This document shows, piece after piece, positions 8,013 through 20,520 of a stretch of DNA of 64,000 nt. Origin of the DNA: Mya arenaria. Taxonomy: Eukaryota > Mollusca > Bivalvia > Myida > Myidae. Within the stretch, counting starts at the first letter, position 1. Each line of letters opens with the position of its first letter. A program made the position numbers and the translations under genes. Below the pieces are notes generated by a model. The model was not told the DNA's origin, did not search any database, and saw only the letters and a list, made by a program, of their open reading frames with translations. The stretch covers positions 23,165,473 through 23,229,472 of the forward strand of contig NC_069126.1 of the NCBI RefSeq assembly GCF_026914265.1, given 5' to 3'.

Positions 8013-9837
8013 ATGTTATGGGAAGAAAGGACCAATCTTCTGTGAAGCATGCCAGTATGATGATTCGTTTGAAGAGGCAACGGGATTTTGTGTGGCATGT
8101 TCCGAGTATCTGTGTCAGACCTGTTGCCGTGATCACAAAAGAAACAAGGTAACACGAGAACACTCGCTGTTAAAGAATGATGATATTCCCCCAGACATAT
8201 CGCCGTTTAAGACAATTAAGCAACTATCGACCTGCGATATTCATCCCGACAATGACATCGCATACGAATGCGGGGACCATGAAGCCTTGGTTTGCGTTTT
8301 CTGTCTAACTGAGAGCCATCGGAAATGCGAAAATATCCATGATCTAGGAGTTGTTGATTCTGTCGATTCGGATATAAACATTATGGCAGAACTTCAAGAC
8401 AGAATGCATGCGTTAAAAGCACAAAAGGAAGAACAACGCAACACGATCGTGATAGAACAAGAAAAAAATAAAATTGATGTTCAATGCCTGGTAGCCAAAT
8501 GGAAGGATCATATAACCCGCTTAGGAAATGACCTTCAAGCACAATTAACCGAAATGTCGCTTTCCGAGACAATGCAATTGAAAGAATATATTGATGACTG
8601 CCACGAAATCGAGATTGAAATACAAAGAAACAAGACATTGATAGAAACACTTATGATACACGGAACCAAGCGACAAATAGCTGTTGTTCTGAGACGAACA
8701 AACGATTCGCGCGCTAATCTTAAAGAGAAACTGCATACACTGAAATGTCAGCGTCGACGAAATATCGCGCTCATAAATGTCAAACAACTTGATTTGCTAA
8801 CAACGATCGCCGAGTTATCTTCAGAAGAGAAGGAAAACAGCAATACTGACATCTTGGAACACACAAGCGATGAAGTGAATGACAATGTGGATTTGAAAAA
8901 CAAACCTACGGTGAAAATTGATAAATCCATACAGACTAATTCTTCTTACTCAACATCTGATGGAAAACAAAGATCATCCAGACCGTTCTCAGAGAGAGAA
9001 ACCGGACAAATTATCAGTTTATTTAAAATCAAAACAGAAACAGACACGAGTACTTGCAGTATTTTTGGGGTTAAGCTATCTCAACATGGAATTCTGTTGG
9101 CTGATTTTGGCAACCGTAAGCTTAAACTCTTTAGCCGTAAATTCGACCTCATGTGCGAACAATCGCTACCTGGACAGCCGGTCGATATGAGTTTCGATGG
9201 AGAATATGCGTATGTGTGTTATTCAGACCTGAAAAAAGTAACCAAACATCCTATATACGATTCTTCGATAGGGGTTCCAATAGGATTTCAAACTCGGCTC
9301 CAGCCAATTAGTCTGACTGTGTTTGACTCTCGACTGATGATTTTGTTTGCGACCAAAGAGAGTTTTGACAGTACGACAGTAGATGATGTACATATTGAAA
9401 TCCGACGAGGAAATGCAATAGCTGCTACCATCTCATATAATACCGATAATAAAAGATTCAAGCATGTGAGAGCGGCAAAGCAGGTTTCTGTAGTCGATGG
9501 CTTGTCAATTGTTTTCTCAGAAAATACACGAGTAACCTGCTACACGGTTGATTCTCAGGAAAGTAAACTTCAAGATCGTGAATGGTATAACGAATCGAAT
9601 AAAGAAAACGTTCTCAAAAAAGCGAAAGGATTCGCAAAAGACAGTGAAGGAAATGTATATATTTGCGGTGAAGATTCCAACAACGTTCATCAAACATCAT
9701 CTACAAATAACAAAGGTAACCGTGTGGTTGTACACAATATCAATCGCCCCGTGAGTGTCGCTGTGGACGAACGGAAAGAAAGACTCATGATCGGGTGTCG
9801 CGCTGATAACTACCTGCATGTATTATCCTTCAAGTAG
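7948..9837 (+). CDS. BBX2: intact RING-less B-box/coiled-coil protein
   Basis: 629 residues in one exon. The start is the ATG at 7948 (AAAATGG context). B-box 1: Cys32, Cys35, Cys48, Cys51, Cys56, Cys59, His63, His72. B-box 2: Cys96, His99, Cys108, His111, Cys116, Cys119, His124, Cys127, His131. A coiled coil spans about 140-290, including WKDHITRLGNDL and IETLMIHGTKRQ. An acidic linker (DILEHTSDEV) leads to DKSIQT at 325-330. The C-terminus, about 352-629, is beta-rich with NHL-like strands (LLADFGNRKLKLFS, VDMSFDGEYAYVCY, KDSEGNVYICGEDSNNVHQ). Without RING or a clear effector domain, it is most likely a cytoplasmic TRIM-like scaffold or sensor. TRIM2/3/71-type proteins are the nearest architecture recognised. 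Substrate unknown. Confidence 0.92.
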   Translation: MATHRQENVQCQETSAEKNENECYGKKGPIFCEACQYDDSFEEATGFCVACSEYLCQTCCRDHKRNKVTREHSLLKNDDIPPDISPFKTIKQLSTCDIHPDNDIAYECGDHEALVCVFCLTESHRKCENIHDLGVVDSVDSDINIMAELQDRMHALKAQKEEQRNTIVIEQEKNKIDVQCLVAKWKDHITRLGNDLQAQLTEMSLSETMQLKEYIDDCHEIEIEIQRNKTLIETLMIHGTKRQIAVVLRRTNDSRANLKEKLHTLKCQRRRNIALINVKQLDLLTTIAELSSEEKENSNTDILEHTSDEVNDNVDLKNKPTVKIDKSIQTNSSYSTSDGKQRSSRPFSERETGQIISLFKIKTETDTSTCSIFGVKLSQHGILLADFGNRKLKLFSRKFDLMCEQSLPGQPVDMSFDGEYAYVCYSDLKKVTKHPIYDSSIGVPIGFQTRLQPISLTVFDSRLMILFATKESFDSTTVDDVHIEIRRGNAIAATISYNTDNKRFKHVRAAKQVSVVDGLSIVFSENTRVTCYTVDSQESKLQDREWYNESNKENVLKKAKGFAKDSEGNVYICGEDSNNVHQTSSTNNKGNRVVVHNINRPVSVAVDERKERLMIGCRADNYLHVLSFK

Positions 9838-12800
9838 ATAACCTGTCGAACCACTGCGTCGTAAAATTTGAACTCATTGTATGCAAGATCTTACACTTTT
9901 TGCTTTGGTTACGCTGTTTTGGGGTATCCGTCAACTGTTAATCGATGTTATCTATATGTGCATAATAGAGGGAGTTTCATCCTGCTATTTGCTCATAAAT
10001 TGCGCGAAATTATTCCTATATGAAGTGTTTACTTTTGCTTGGAATGCAAAAGTATTTCTTTTTTATAAACTCGAGCTAGATAAACTCGATGTCCTATATT
10101 GTGATTTAAACTATCATTGTTGAAGTAATAAGATAGAAATCTAGTGTAGGCATACAAATGATCATTCATTATTCTACTATATCAACGCAAAGATTTAAAT
10201 ATTGAATTAACTCAAGTAAGCAGTGTAGCGTTTTGCTTTTGTATGATTGTATCGTACTTTTGAAGGAACTCAAACATATGCTTTTACCAACGATTATGTT
10301 TCAAGGTAATGCATCAGAAAACACTAAATTATTTTTCTCATTGATAACAGAATTACAGAGAAAATACAATTGATTTATATACTGGTTGAAGTGGTGAACG
10401 ATGATGATAATGATGATCACTTCCCTCCGATATCGTCCACTCCCACCCCCTCGAACCCGCTAGTGTTAAATAGAATATTTGAGCGAATATAGTTGTTGCA
10501 CGGTTCCAGCTGTCAGAATCGTAGTTTTGACACTCCTTATGATTTGCCACATTTTATTTTGGAGTGAATTAAAAAAAAACCCGTAACAATTGCAGATGAT
10601 AAAACCATGAGCGAGTCCTTATAAGAAGTTGGTACTTTTGTTTCGGCTTTATTTATTCGATTGCACGTGACGTTTGTATCTACTGGCTGCGTACTTGAAC
10701 TTTAGTATTTATTTTAATAGGCGCTGTGATCTATAACAGGACATTCGTCGACTTTTTTGCTTCTGGGGTTTACCCTGTTTTCAATTATGTTATTCATAAG
10801 ATTTTATAAAAATGCATGGACGATGTTGAATGTGAAAGATGTATATTTGTTTAGGATGTAACAGAACAATGTAAAATTGAATATTAAATAAGAGTGTCGG
10901 AAAGTGTTTTCTTTTCTTTTTAAACACATAAACTCCAATATTTGACAGTTGATTGGTATTAATCAACTGATCGGGATATATAACTCAACCAGTATTGAAA
11001 TTGTCTTTGTAACTTTACAAGGCAAAACAATGGAACGACTCCCAAAATATTGTGATTGAGTCTTATGGCTTTTGTCACCAAGAACCTTACAACAGTATTA
11101 ATTGGAGAAGCTGGAATATTTTGACACGAAACATCTTCATTTTCAAGAAATATTTTTATCCGTTTAATACTTACGGAATATTAACAAATCACAGATTAAA
11201 AAGTCCTTCTTAATCTGCTCAACTCCTTATTTTTACACCCAAACATATCATTACGCTGTTTTACTATAGCAAAATATTTTACATTTCAACTAAATGATAA
11301 TCCAATTTTGAAACACTTTTTGGCCTTCCTCACCCTCTTTATATAGTTGAAGACCCATAAGTACATTATTAAGTGTGTTTATATTCAAAGTATATGCATT
11401 CATGTTTACCATCCATCCTTCCATCCATCCATCCATCCATCCATCCATCTGCATCAAACAGGGATCATCATCATCATTCATTCCACACATTTAATGTTGT
11501 TTTTTTCTTGAACGTTTTAACGAGGTATCGGGTAAGATAAGATTTAAACTATAGTACCATGTCAGAGAGTGATTTTGTTTGTTTCAAACACAATAACTCC
11601 CGTATTGGAATGGCAAAAAGAAGGAGGAGTTAATACATGCAATAACGATCATACGGATACATAATAACGCTGTTAGAGAGTTTTTCCTTGTTTTTCGTTT
11701 AATCTTAACTCCCTTATTTGAACGTAATTTCCTTAAACTAAACTTTATAGTTTATTTACGTCTCATCAATATACATCAAATATACAGTTCGTTACAATAA
11801 TAAAATACATATCCACTCAGATAAGAGTTATAGGAGACTATACAGAATAATCAAAAACGAAAATGGTTGAATGTTACAAATGTTAACATTATAAAACGAC
11901 TACAAAAACCGTTTACTTATCGCTGAAACCCTAAGAACATTTTTCTAATTTAATTTGTTGCCTGGACGTTTATAAAATGTTTTAAACTGTTAAGCATAGC
12001 GTAAAACTTAGTCCGACTTAGTAAGAGTTGTAATTGTATATGTTGACTGTTTTAAATTGCCTGTTTGATGCAACCATCACTTAAGTATGTGAGCCATATA
12101 AACATATCTTAAATTTCTGGATACAAAAGTAATATGATTAGCCGCATTTTCTTCCCAAAGGGTTTCTATGCGAGCCTTTGATAGCAACAGCTATTGATTA
12201 CACAGTAACAGCTTGAAAAATGTAACCGAAATGTAAAGCTAAAATGACAAATCGAACTTATTGAACGTTGCCTTGGCAGACAACAGCCAGATCTTGGGTC
12301 CATTTAACCATTTCCTTCATAATGAAATCGCAAACTAAATGGCAGGTACACAAGTCATTATTAAAAGAACATTGCACCTACAAAGTATCATAATTTTGTT
12401 TCAAACGCTTTTGACCATACTCAGACAAGAACAGTTCCAGATTATTGTTTACAAAGTCTAGGGGTATGTATATTTAACACCTTCCTTATTGAAACAAATA
12501 TCAAGCAAATCTAGGGGACATCGATCAATTTACATGTAAAACGTTCTTACCCTTTATAAATTATTTTCCGTGTTCCTTCAATAATAAACATGTCAATGTG
12601 TTGCCGAAACGGAAATAAGGGTAAGAGGCATATAAGGATCTTTAGACTGCTTATGATTCCCAACAGACGGGAGTTTGACAGGCCCGGAAAGACCTTCGAG
12701 TGATATACATACAGGAAGAGCTGGGAAAAGATTACCGACAATGTAAAGTTAAAATCAAGAAACAATCGCCTTGCATACACAATATTATTGGCATTCGTTT

Positions 12801-13681
12801 TGTAAAAAACGGAAGTTTATTTAAATTATATGACGTTGTCGGTGATTTCGGGTCCAAATATCGCAACAATATATTCGGTCAATATTTTAAAGAAAAATAA
12901 TTCCAGTGCAAATATTTACTCGAGTTGTTACTGTATAGTACTGTAAAGTATATTTTGTTTGCATTGAAATAGTACGTTTCTTAAGTGATGATTTTGATCA
13001 ATGATGCTAATTAAAATACAACATAATGCTATGTTAAAAAAAAAGAGAAAGTGTATATGATTTAAGTCATGTCTTGTTGTTCTTCGAAGATCCGAGGGTC
13101 AACTTAAGTATTTTCGTGATATTGGTCCCTGAACTTATAATTTTGTGTGTACATGTATGTTTATTGCTTTGTAACACAAATTAACAGATAAAAGAATATC
13201 TGTTTTAACCAACTTAATCAAGCTTTATTTAATTAATTAGTGATGTTTCAGGTTATTAATTTAAGGTCTTCCATTTACATTTCCTGTGACCAAAATGTTT
13301 CTCAATAGGACGTATTTTGTTACAAGTATGAACATAGAAATGAGACAAAGTTTCTTCCGTGTCAATTTATATCAGTTTGTTTACGAGGCCTAATAACATT
13401 TAAACAGGTCTTAAGCAAATGCAGTTTGCAGTTATCTTTACGGTCTATTTAGTTCTCAACCAAAACATTCTTAAATACAATTGTAATCAAACTGTTTTTC
13501 TTCCTAATTGTAATTGCAAATCAGTAAAGTGTTTGAATATTTTTTTTTAAATGGGTACATAGATGAATGAATATTTTTTGAGGTTATAACTCTTGCATTG
13601 TATACGAATGAAAGCATGAGAAAGTTAACACTTTGCTAGCCACTTTGCTAACACTCAAGTCTATGCTCGTTCTTACAAGCG
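9838..13681. other. BBX2-BBX3 spacer, no gene seen
   Basis: The first kilobase resembles the 3' flanks of the other B-box genes. The rest (about 11.0-13.6 kb) resembles 29.6-31.0 kb, and parts resemble 43.0-46.2 kb. The TTAA at 12474-12477 is the empty site matching the MITE insertion at 44681. The short open frames show no recognised domain. Confidence 0.6.
11409..11449. repeat. (ATCC)n microsatellite
   Basis: About ten imperfect ATCC units. The corresponding tract in the duplicated block is at 30001-30036, also imperfect, and gives a marker for the paralogous spacers. Confidence 0.9.
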
Positions 13682-13730
13682 TATCGGCATGTATAGGTTT
13701 CCGATAACAACGACAAAGGCTTAAACATGA
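13682..13730 (+). promoter_or_regulatory. Conserved upstream block of BBX3
   Basis: TATCGG at 13682-13687 is followed by CCGATA at about 13701-13706 and then AACAACGACAAAGGC. The block matches those of BBX2, BBX6 and BBX9 and lies 225 bp before the ATG. A TATATA-containing patch follows near 13785. Confidence 0.45.
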
Positions 13731-13906
13731 AATATGGCACTAGATAGCAGTTGTTCTGACTCAGTTTATAAATATTGTGAGTGAATATATATGTTCACAC
13801 GGACTTAAGTTATCTTAATAGCATTTGCCTGTTTCGTTCGGATTTTCATTTAAAAAGCAAAAATATCTCATCATTGAGTATATAATTTGACAATTGATCT
13901 GTGAAA

Positions 13907-15796
13907 ATGGCCACGAACCGTCAAGACAATGTTCAATGCCTGGAGACGTCAATGGAAAATAAAGAAAATAAATGTCATCCGATGAAAGGACCAATATTCT
14001 GTGAACCCTGCCAGTATGATGAATCATTTGAAGAAGTAACGGGATTTTGTGTGACATGTTCCGAGTATTTGTGTCAGACCTGTTGTCGCGATCACAAAAG
14101 AAACAAAGTAACAAGAATACACTCGCTATTAAAGAATGCTGAAATTCCTGCGGACATAACGCCGTTCACGACCATAAAGCAACTATCGACCTGCAAAATT
14201 CATCCTGATAATGACATCGCATACGAATGCGAAGACCATGAAGCCTTGGTTTGCGTATTCTGTCTCACGGAAAACCATCGAAAATGCGAAAATGTCCATG
14301 ATTTAGGAGATGTTATTTCTGCGGATTCAGATGTTAACCTTATGGCTGCACTTCAAGAAAGAATACATGTGTTAAAAGCACAAAAAGAAGAGCAAAGGAA
14401 GACAAGCGAAATGGAGCAAGAAGCGATAAAAAACAACATTCAAAGCCTGGATGTCAAATGGAAGGATCATATAACTAGCTTGAGAAAAGACCTTGAGACA
14501 CAATTAAGCAAACTTTCGCTCTCAGGGACAACGCAGTGGAAAGAATCGATTGATGACTGTCATGAAATCGAGACTGAAATAACAAGAAACAAAATGTTGA
14601 TAGAAACACTTATGAAACACGGAACTAAACGACAAATAACTGTTGTTCTGCGACAAACCAAACATGCACGCGCTGATCTTAAAGAGAAACTGCAATCACT
14701 GGAATGTAAGCGTCAGCGAAATATCGCGCTCATTAACGTGAAACAATTTGATATGTTAACAGCTATAGCAGAGCTATCTTTAGAAGAGAAGGACAAAGAT
14801 AATATTGATATCTTGGAACACACAAGCGATGAAATGCATGACAATGAAGAATGTGAAAACAAACTTCCGGAGAAGATTGATAAATCGATACAGACTACTT
14901 CTCCTGTCTCGACATCTGATGCAAAACAAGTGCCATCAAAACCGTTATCAGAGAGAGATAGCGGACAAATTATAACGCTTGTAAATGTCAAAACAGCCAC
15001 AGACAGGAATATTTGCAGTATTTTTGGAGTTAACTTGCCTCACTATGGAATTCTGTTAGCTGATTTTGGCAACAGTAAACTCAAACTTTTCAGCGATAAA
15101 TTCGATTTAATTTCCGAACAATCGCTACCAGGAAAGCCGATTGATATGACTTTTGATGGAGAGTATGCTTATGTTTGCTATTCAGACCTGAAGAAAGTCA
15201 CCAAACATAGCATAAACAAAACCTCGATAGGGGGTTTAATGGAATTTTCAACCAGACTACGACCGATAAGTCTGACTGTGTTTGACACCCGACTGATAAT
15301 TTTGTTTGCGACCAATGAGAATTTTGACAGTACGGAAGTTGATGATGTACATTTAGAAATCCGAAAAGGAAGTTCCATAGATGCCACAATCTCCTACGAT
15401 TCCGACGACGAATGTTATAACTATGTAGAAGACGCAAAGCAAGTCTCTGTTTTCGATGAGTCATCAGTAGTTTTTTCGGAAAACACACGAGTTACATGCT
15501 ATACAATCGATGCACAAGATGGTGAACTCCTAGATCGAAAATGGTATTACAAATCGCATAATAATAAGGTTCTCAAAAAAGCAAAAGGGGTCGCGAAAGA
15601 CAGTGAAGGGAATATTTATGTTTGCGGTGAAGATTCCAACAACGTTCATCAGACATCATCTACAAATTACAGACGTAACCGTGTGGTTATCTCGAACATC
15701 GATAAACCCATTTGTGTCGCCGTGGATGAGGCAAACGATAGACTTATAATCGGATGTCGCAGTCATAACTATCTACATGTATACTCTTTCAAATAG
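13907..15796 (+). CDS. BBX3: intact RING-less B-box/coiled-coil protein
   Basis: 629 residues, single exon, start ATG at 13907 (AAAATGG). The order is as in BBX2: B-box 1 from about residue 32 (FCEPC, FCVTC, LCQTCC), B-box 2 (CKIH, YECEDH, CVFC, ENHRKC), coiled coil, one DKSIQT motif (codons from 14876), and the propeller-like region ending in CRSHNYLHVYSFK. All putative zinc ligands are kept. Its nearest relative in the window is the broken copy BBX6 at 31261. The two share flanks on both sides and define a duplication with an offset of about 17.4 kb. Unlike other copies, it lacks the overlapping upstream ATG. Function is inferred only from architecture. Confidence 0.92.
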   Translation: MATNRQDNVQCLETSMENKENKCHPMKGPIFCEPCQYDESFEEVTGFCVTCSEYLCQTCCRDHKRNKVTRIHSLLKNAEIPADITPFTTIKQLSTCKIHPDNDIAYECEDHEALVCVFCLTENHRKCENVHDLGDVISADSDVNLMAALQERIHVLKAQKEEQRKTSEMEQEAIKNNIQSLDVKWKDHITSLRKDLETQLSKLSLSGTTQWKESIDDCHEIETEITRNKMLIETLMKHGTKRQITVVLRQTKHARADLKEKLQSLECKRQRNIALINVKQFDMLTAIAELSLEEKDKDNIDILEHTSDEMHDNEECENKLPEKIDKSIQTTSPVSTSDAKQVPSKPLSERDSGQIITLVNVKTATDRNICSIFGVNLPHYGILLADFGNSKLKLFSDKFDLISEQSLPGKPIDMTFDGEYAYVCYSDLKKVTKHSINKTSIGGLMEFSTRLRPISLTVFDTRLIILFATNENFDSTEVDDVHLEIRKGSSIDATISYDSDDECYNYVEDAKQVSVFDESSVVFSENTRVTCYTIDAQDGELLDRKWYYKSHNNKVLKKAKGVAKDSEGNIYVCGEDSNNVHQTSSTNYRRNRVVISNIDKPICVAVDEANDRLIIGCRSHNYLHVYSFK

Positions 15797-18645
15797 ATAA
15801 CATGTCGAACCAAAGTAGCATGCACTAGAACAATGTCACTCCGCTTGTTTGTAAACAGTTTAGTTTGAAACAATATTGCTTAATTGTTAATATTCCAGTA
15901 AGTAAAACGTTTATTGTTTTTTGTTTTGTTATGATGATAGAGAAATGATTGATTAAAGTAGTTATAATTTATTTTAATTAGACAGTGGTGGTGACCTTGA
16001 GTTGCAAAGAACGGTTTCCGCACAAAATCTAAATAACGTATAGGCACAGGCACATTATATTTGGTTTGCGAGTTGAGCGTTACAATTGAACGACCCCTAT
16101 TGATTATGTAAGCGGTAAGTCAAAGGTCATGGTCAAAGTGACATTTGAGGTGAGAGAAGGGTTTCTGCTCTATAGATGAATAAAGTTTAGGTCCCTGAAC
16201 TTCATACCCGTAATGTGTGTTTGTCACGACTAGTAGATGCCTCATATTGATTTTAATATCAGTAGGTTAAAGGTCGAGGTCACGGTAACCTCAGGTTAAA
16301 AACGTGTGGTGGTGTCCTTAAGCTAAACACTGATTTTTGCTCAATATTTAAAGAACGTATACAACCAGGACTATTATACTTGGTATGCAAGTTGGTCATG
16401 ATAATAAGATGACACTTTTAATTTTAAGATAAGTAGGTCAAAAACCAAGGTCGCGGTGACGTTGAGGTGAAAGAAAACGGTTTCCGCACAATAACAAAAG
16501 AACGCTTAGGATCAGTCGGTCAAAAGTCTATGTCAAAATGATTTTTGTAACACATGAACTCCCATATTTGAACGGAAAAAAGTAGAAGCTTAGCCGAACA
16601 GTAACTATCATACGGATTCATAACAACGCTATTGATGAGCGTTTTCCTACCTTTCGTTTAAACATGAACTCCCATAATGAAACGGTTACAGGTAAAATGA
16701 TCTTTACCGTGCACCAACACTTGTGCGGATAAAAAGCAAACACTATTCATTTATACTTATACACATGTACTAGTTATTGAACGTTGCCCTTGACAACAGA
16801 AAGATCTTAAATGCTACAAAGATCAAGCCAATCTACAGGACACTGATAAATATTCATGTGGAATTTCATAAGCCTACTGTAAATCTATTTTGAAGAAACA
16901 TGAAAGACATTGTTTTTTTTTCATTTCCACTAAATAATGCACATGTCTTTGATTTGCAAACCGGGGATGCCAATGGGGGCGTATAGGGATCTTAAGATTA
17001 CATGTATTGAGAAGTGGATTGCGGGATTTGGGCTGGCCCAGTAAAACCGCCATTCGGGAAATACACATGGCACCTATCTTTTTCAAACATATTCTGATGC
17101 CTAAAATAGCCAAAATTTTGTGTCCTTCATTCAACCTTTGAGATATAAATACAGCAAGAGATTGGAAAATATATTGTACCTGTACAATTGTTTTTTCATT
17201 AAACACATCCCATAGGACAATACTTTTCTTATATTCTAGAATTTTGATCAATGATGTTTATCAACATTGAACATAAATAATGCAATTTTAAAGATAGTAA
17301 CCTATACGTAATTTTTATGGGGGGCATTTACACAACATCATTTAAATAATACTTTCATGAACATTTTCAAAACTGTTCCTGGAGGTCTCTGCGATTTTCA
17401 TTATATTAAGTTAAATGCAAGAACGTGGCAACACGTATAACGTGTCTACTAATCATGAAGCCTTATACCAGTTAATGTTAAAGTTAAGTTTTGGGAATAT
17501 TTATGGGTTTTTTGTCCTGATTTGTTTCTTTTCACGTTTTTGCAGTACGACTAATCTAAAAACAGATTTTGCCCATATATACCAGGTCAAATACAATAAT
17601 CACCCATACATAAACTTATTTATGATAACTGGTATTGTAATTTAACATTTTCACGATAAGATCAAAATCGTGAAAATCAATGTGATAAAGAATCGGTATA
17701 ATATTGGGAAGATTGCGGTAACGTGCACAAATTCCTTTCACAATTTGTTATCATAATTTGTTAATGATTGTTTTATTGCCTTGTCCTGATCAATAGCTTG
17801 AAATCCGCCAAGGTTTTCATGAAACTGTTATTTATGATGTTGTGTATGTATGCCACCATATATATTGAATGATGTCTTGTCATTCTGTCAATGAAATGAG
17901 TTGAGAGAGCGATTGAGAAACAATCAAGTATTTTCGTTATATTGGATCCTGATATTGTAGTTTTTATAAATGTAATTGTTTTGCTTTATCACAAGTAGCT
18001 ACCAATAAAAGAATACCCCTTTTCCCTAACAGACTAAATGAAGATTAATTTAAATTAATAACGATGGTGTAGTATATAAATTAAAAGTTTTGTGCGTGCA
18101 CTTTGTGCCCAAAAGGCTTCACAATAGGATAGTTTGTAAAGTATGAAACGAGATTCCTTCAGTGCCAAGTTATCTTTGCATGTAATCGATAAATTGTAAG
18201 GTGAATCAAAGTATTTATACGATGTATAGAAATAACAAATCTTCAAACCGTTTCAATAAGGTTATTAATGGGCAAATCGATACCTTTTGTAAGCTACGGA
18301 TTGAACGTTGCTCGCCGAGTGATTTAGCCCAATGATGCGTTAGGATATTCGTTTTTTACAATCTTGTTCTGCATGTTATGGTTTCCATTAACAACGACAA
18401 AGGCTTAAACAGAAAATATGAATTAGATAAAAAGACACAAATCTAAGTATGTCTTTAAAATTTAGAGGCCGTTGTTGGTCTTGGACTGATATAACTAATT
18501 AGGGATTATTGTATTCAGCGAATAGATACGTGGACACGGAATTGAGTTATCTAAACTATATGTGTCGTACCAATTTGCAATCGAATCACGTGTTTTTTTA
18601 AAATAATATCTTTTTTATAAAGTGATAAAATATATATGTGATTGG
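15797..18645. other. BBX3-BBX4 spacer, no intact gene
   Basis: The whole spacer is paralogous to 33148-36228 (BBX6-BBX7). It starts with a dispersed tandem repeat (see 15985-16540). The TTAA at 16318-16321 is the empty site for the MITE inserted at 33617. Open frames such as 16874-17251 on the minus strand have no recognisable features. Confidence 0.6.
15985..16540. repeat. Dispersed repeat of roughly 145-175-bp units with GGTCA half-sites
   Basis: Three or more diverged units share GACCTTGAG, AAGAACGGTTTCCGC, TATTGATT and GTCAAAGGTCA. I recognise the type as a common metazoan or molluscan interspersed repeat but cannot name it. The units carry repeated GGTCA/TGACC half-sites. The paralogous copy is at about 33320-34190. 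Confidence 0.6.
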
Positions 18646-20520
18646 AAACATACATTGCGTAAAATCTTCAATATCATGGAAAAATGACGGAATGCAATGA
18701 GCCTAAATGCAATATGAAGAAAGGACCTATCTTCTGTGAACCATGCCAGTATGACGATTGTTTTGAAGAGGCAAAGGGATTCTGTGTGGCATGTGCCGAG
18801 TATTTGTGTTAGACCTGTTGTCGCGATCACAAAAGAAACAAAATAACACGAGAACACTCGCTGTTAAAGAATTATGATATTCCCGCGGACATAACACCGT
18901 TTACGACCATAAAGCAACTATCGACCTGCGATATTCATACTGATAACGACATCGCCTACGAATGTGGAACACATAAAGTCTTGGTTTGCGTTTTTTGTCT
19001 CACGGAGAGCCATCGGAAATGCAAAAATGTTCATGATTTAGGAGTTGTTGTTTCTGCCGATTCTGATATTAACATTATGAAAGAACTTCAGACCAGAGTT
19101 CATGTGTTAAAAGCACAAAAAGCAGATCAATGGAAGTCAATCGAAATGGAGCAAGTAGAAGTTCAAAACAATATTAAAGGCCTTGTAGCCAAATGGAAGG
19201 ACCATATAACCAACTTTGGAAGTGAACTTGAAACAAAATTAAGCGAAATGTCGCACTCCGAGACAATGCACTTGATAGAATCTATTTATGGCTGTCAAGA
19301 AATCGACACGGAAATAACAAGAAACAATGCGTTGATAGAAACACTTATGAAACACGGAACAAAGCGACAAAAAGCTATTGTTTTGCGGCCAACAAACATG
19401 CACGCGTTGATCTTAAAGAGAAACTTCAAACACTCGAATGTCAGCGTCAACAAAGTATCGCGCTCATTAACATGAAACAGTTTGATGTTCTAACAATGAT
19501 CGCAGAGTTATCGTTAGTAGAGAAGAGCAAATATAAAATTGACACATTGGAACAGACCAGCGATGAAGTGCATGACAATTTGGAAAATATACCAAGGGAG
19601 AAAACTGATGAATGCACACACACACGAATTTTGCTGTCTTGAGCCCTGATGCAAAACAAAATTCCTCTAAGCCGTTCTCAGAAATAAAAAGCGGACAAAA
19701 GATAACTTTGTTTAAAGTTAAAACAGAAACAGACACAAACACTTGTGGTATCTTTGCCGTTAAAATACGAGGTTCTTGTTTCTGATCATCGTAACCAAAA
19801 ACTTAAGCTTTTCAGTCGAAAAACTGACTTACTTTGTGAACAATTGCTACCCGGACAGCCAGTAGACATGTGTTTTGATGGAACCTTTGCCTATATCTGC
19901 TATTCAGACCTAAAGAGAGTGACGAAATACTTCATAACCAAAGTTGCGATTTGTCTTTTTGACAGAATTTCCAACCAAGCTCCAACCGATAAGTTTAACT
20001 GTTTTTGACTCCCGACTGATGATTTTGTTTGCAACTAAAGAGGACTTTGACAGTACCTCAGCTGACGATGTTCGAATTGAAATCCGAAATAGAAGGTCAA
20101 TAGATGCCACCATCTCGTACGATTCCGACGATGATAGTTTTAACTAAGTAGAAGATGCAAAGCAAGTATTTGCATTCGATGAGTCGTCTGTTGTTTTCTC
20201 GGAAAACTTGCGGATGTCCTGCTATACCGTCGGTAAGCCGACTTGAAAACCAATACATCGACAATGGTTTTACCAATCACATGCCAATCACATTCTAAGA
20301 AAAGCGAAAGGGGTTGCGAAAGACAGTGAAGGGAATATCTATATTTGCGGTGAAGATTCCAGCAACATACACCAGGTGTCATCTATAAACCACATGCGTA
20401 ACCGTGTGATTATCTCGCGCTGTGATCGTCCTGTTTGCATCGCCGTAGACGAACTGAAAGATAGACTCATAATCGGATGTCGGATTGGTAACTATTTGCA
20501 AGCGTACTCATTTTTCAGGT
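18645..20520 (+). pseudogene. BBX4: broken B-box/coiled-coil paralog, mosaic
   Basis: All domains of the family can be followed, but the gene is disabled. The ATG equivalent to that of BBX7 is directly followed by TGA. A TAG at 18810-18812 replaces Gln in B-box 1 (LCQTCC). A one-base loss near 19397 shifts the frame in the coiled coil. There are more shifts near 19620 and 19765, and a TAA near 20145. The normal stop is lost at the end (CATTTTTCAGG). The 5' flank and N-terminus (CAEYLC, ITREHS) match BBX7, while the 3' half and downstream flank match BBX9 (TDECT motif region, RIGNYLQAYSF). The gene is therefore a recombinant between two lineages. The LC8-like motif has decayed to TDECTHT. Confidence 0.9.

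Noticed and set aside
7948-9837. Full TRIM E3 ligase
   Set aside because: No RING finger precedes the B-boxes in any copy, and the N-terminus is only about 30 residues long.
7948-9837. Retrocopy origin of the intronless genes
   Set aside because: No poly-A tail or target duplication was found, and flanks are duplicated with the genes, so array growth was by DNA duplication. The founder could still have been a retrocopy.
16874-17251. 125-codon minus-strand ORF
   Set aside because: No recognisable domain, not preserved in the paralogous spacer at 34.5 kb, and it lies in AT-rich spacer.
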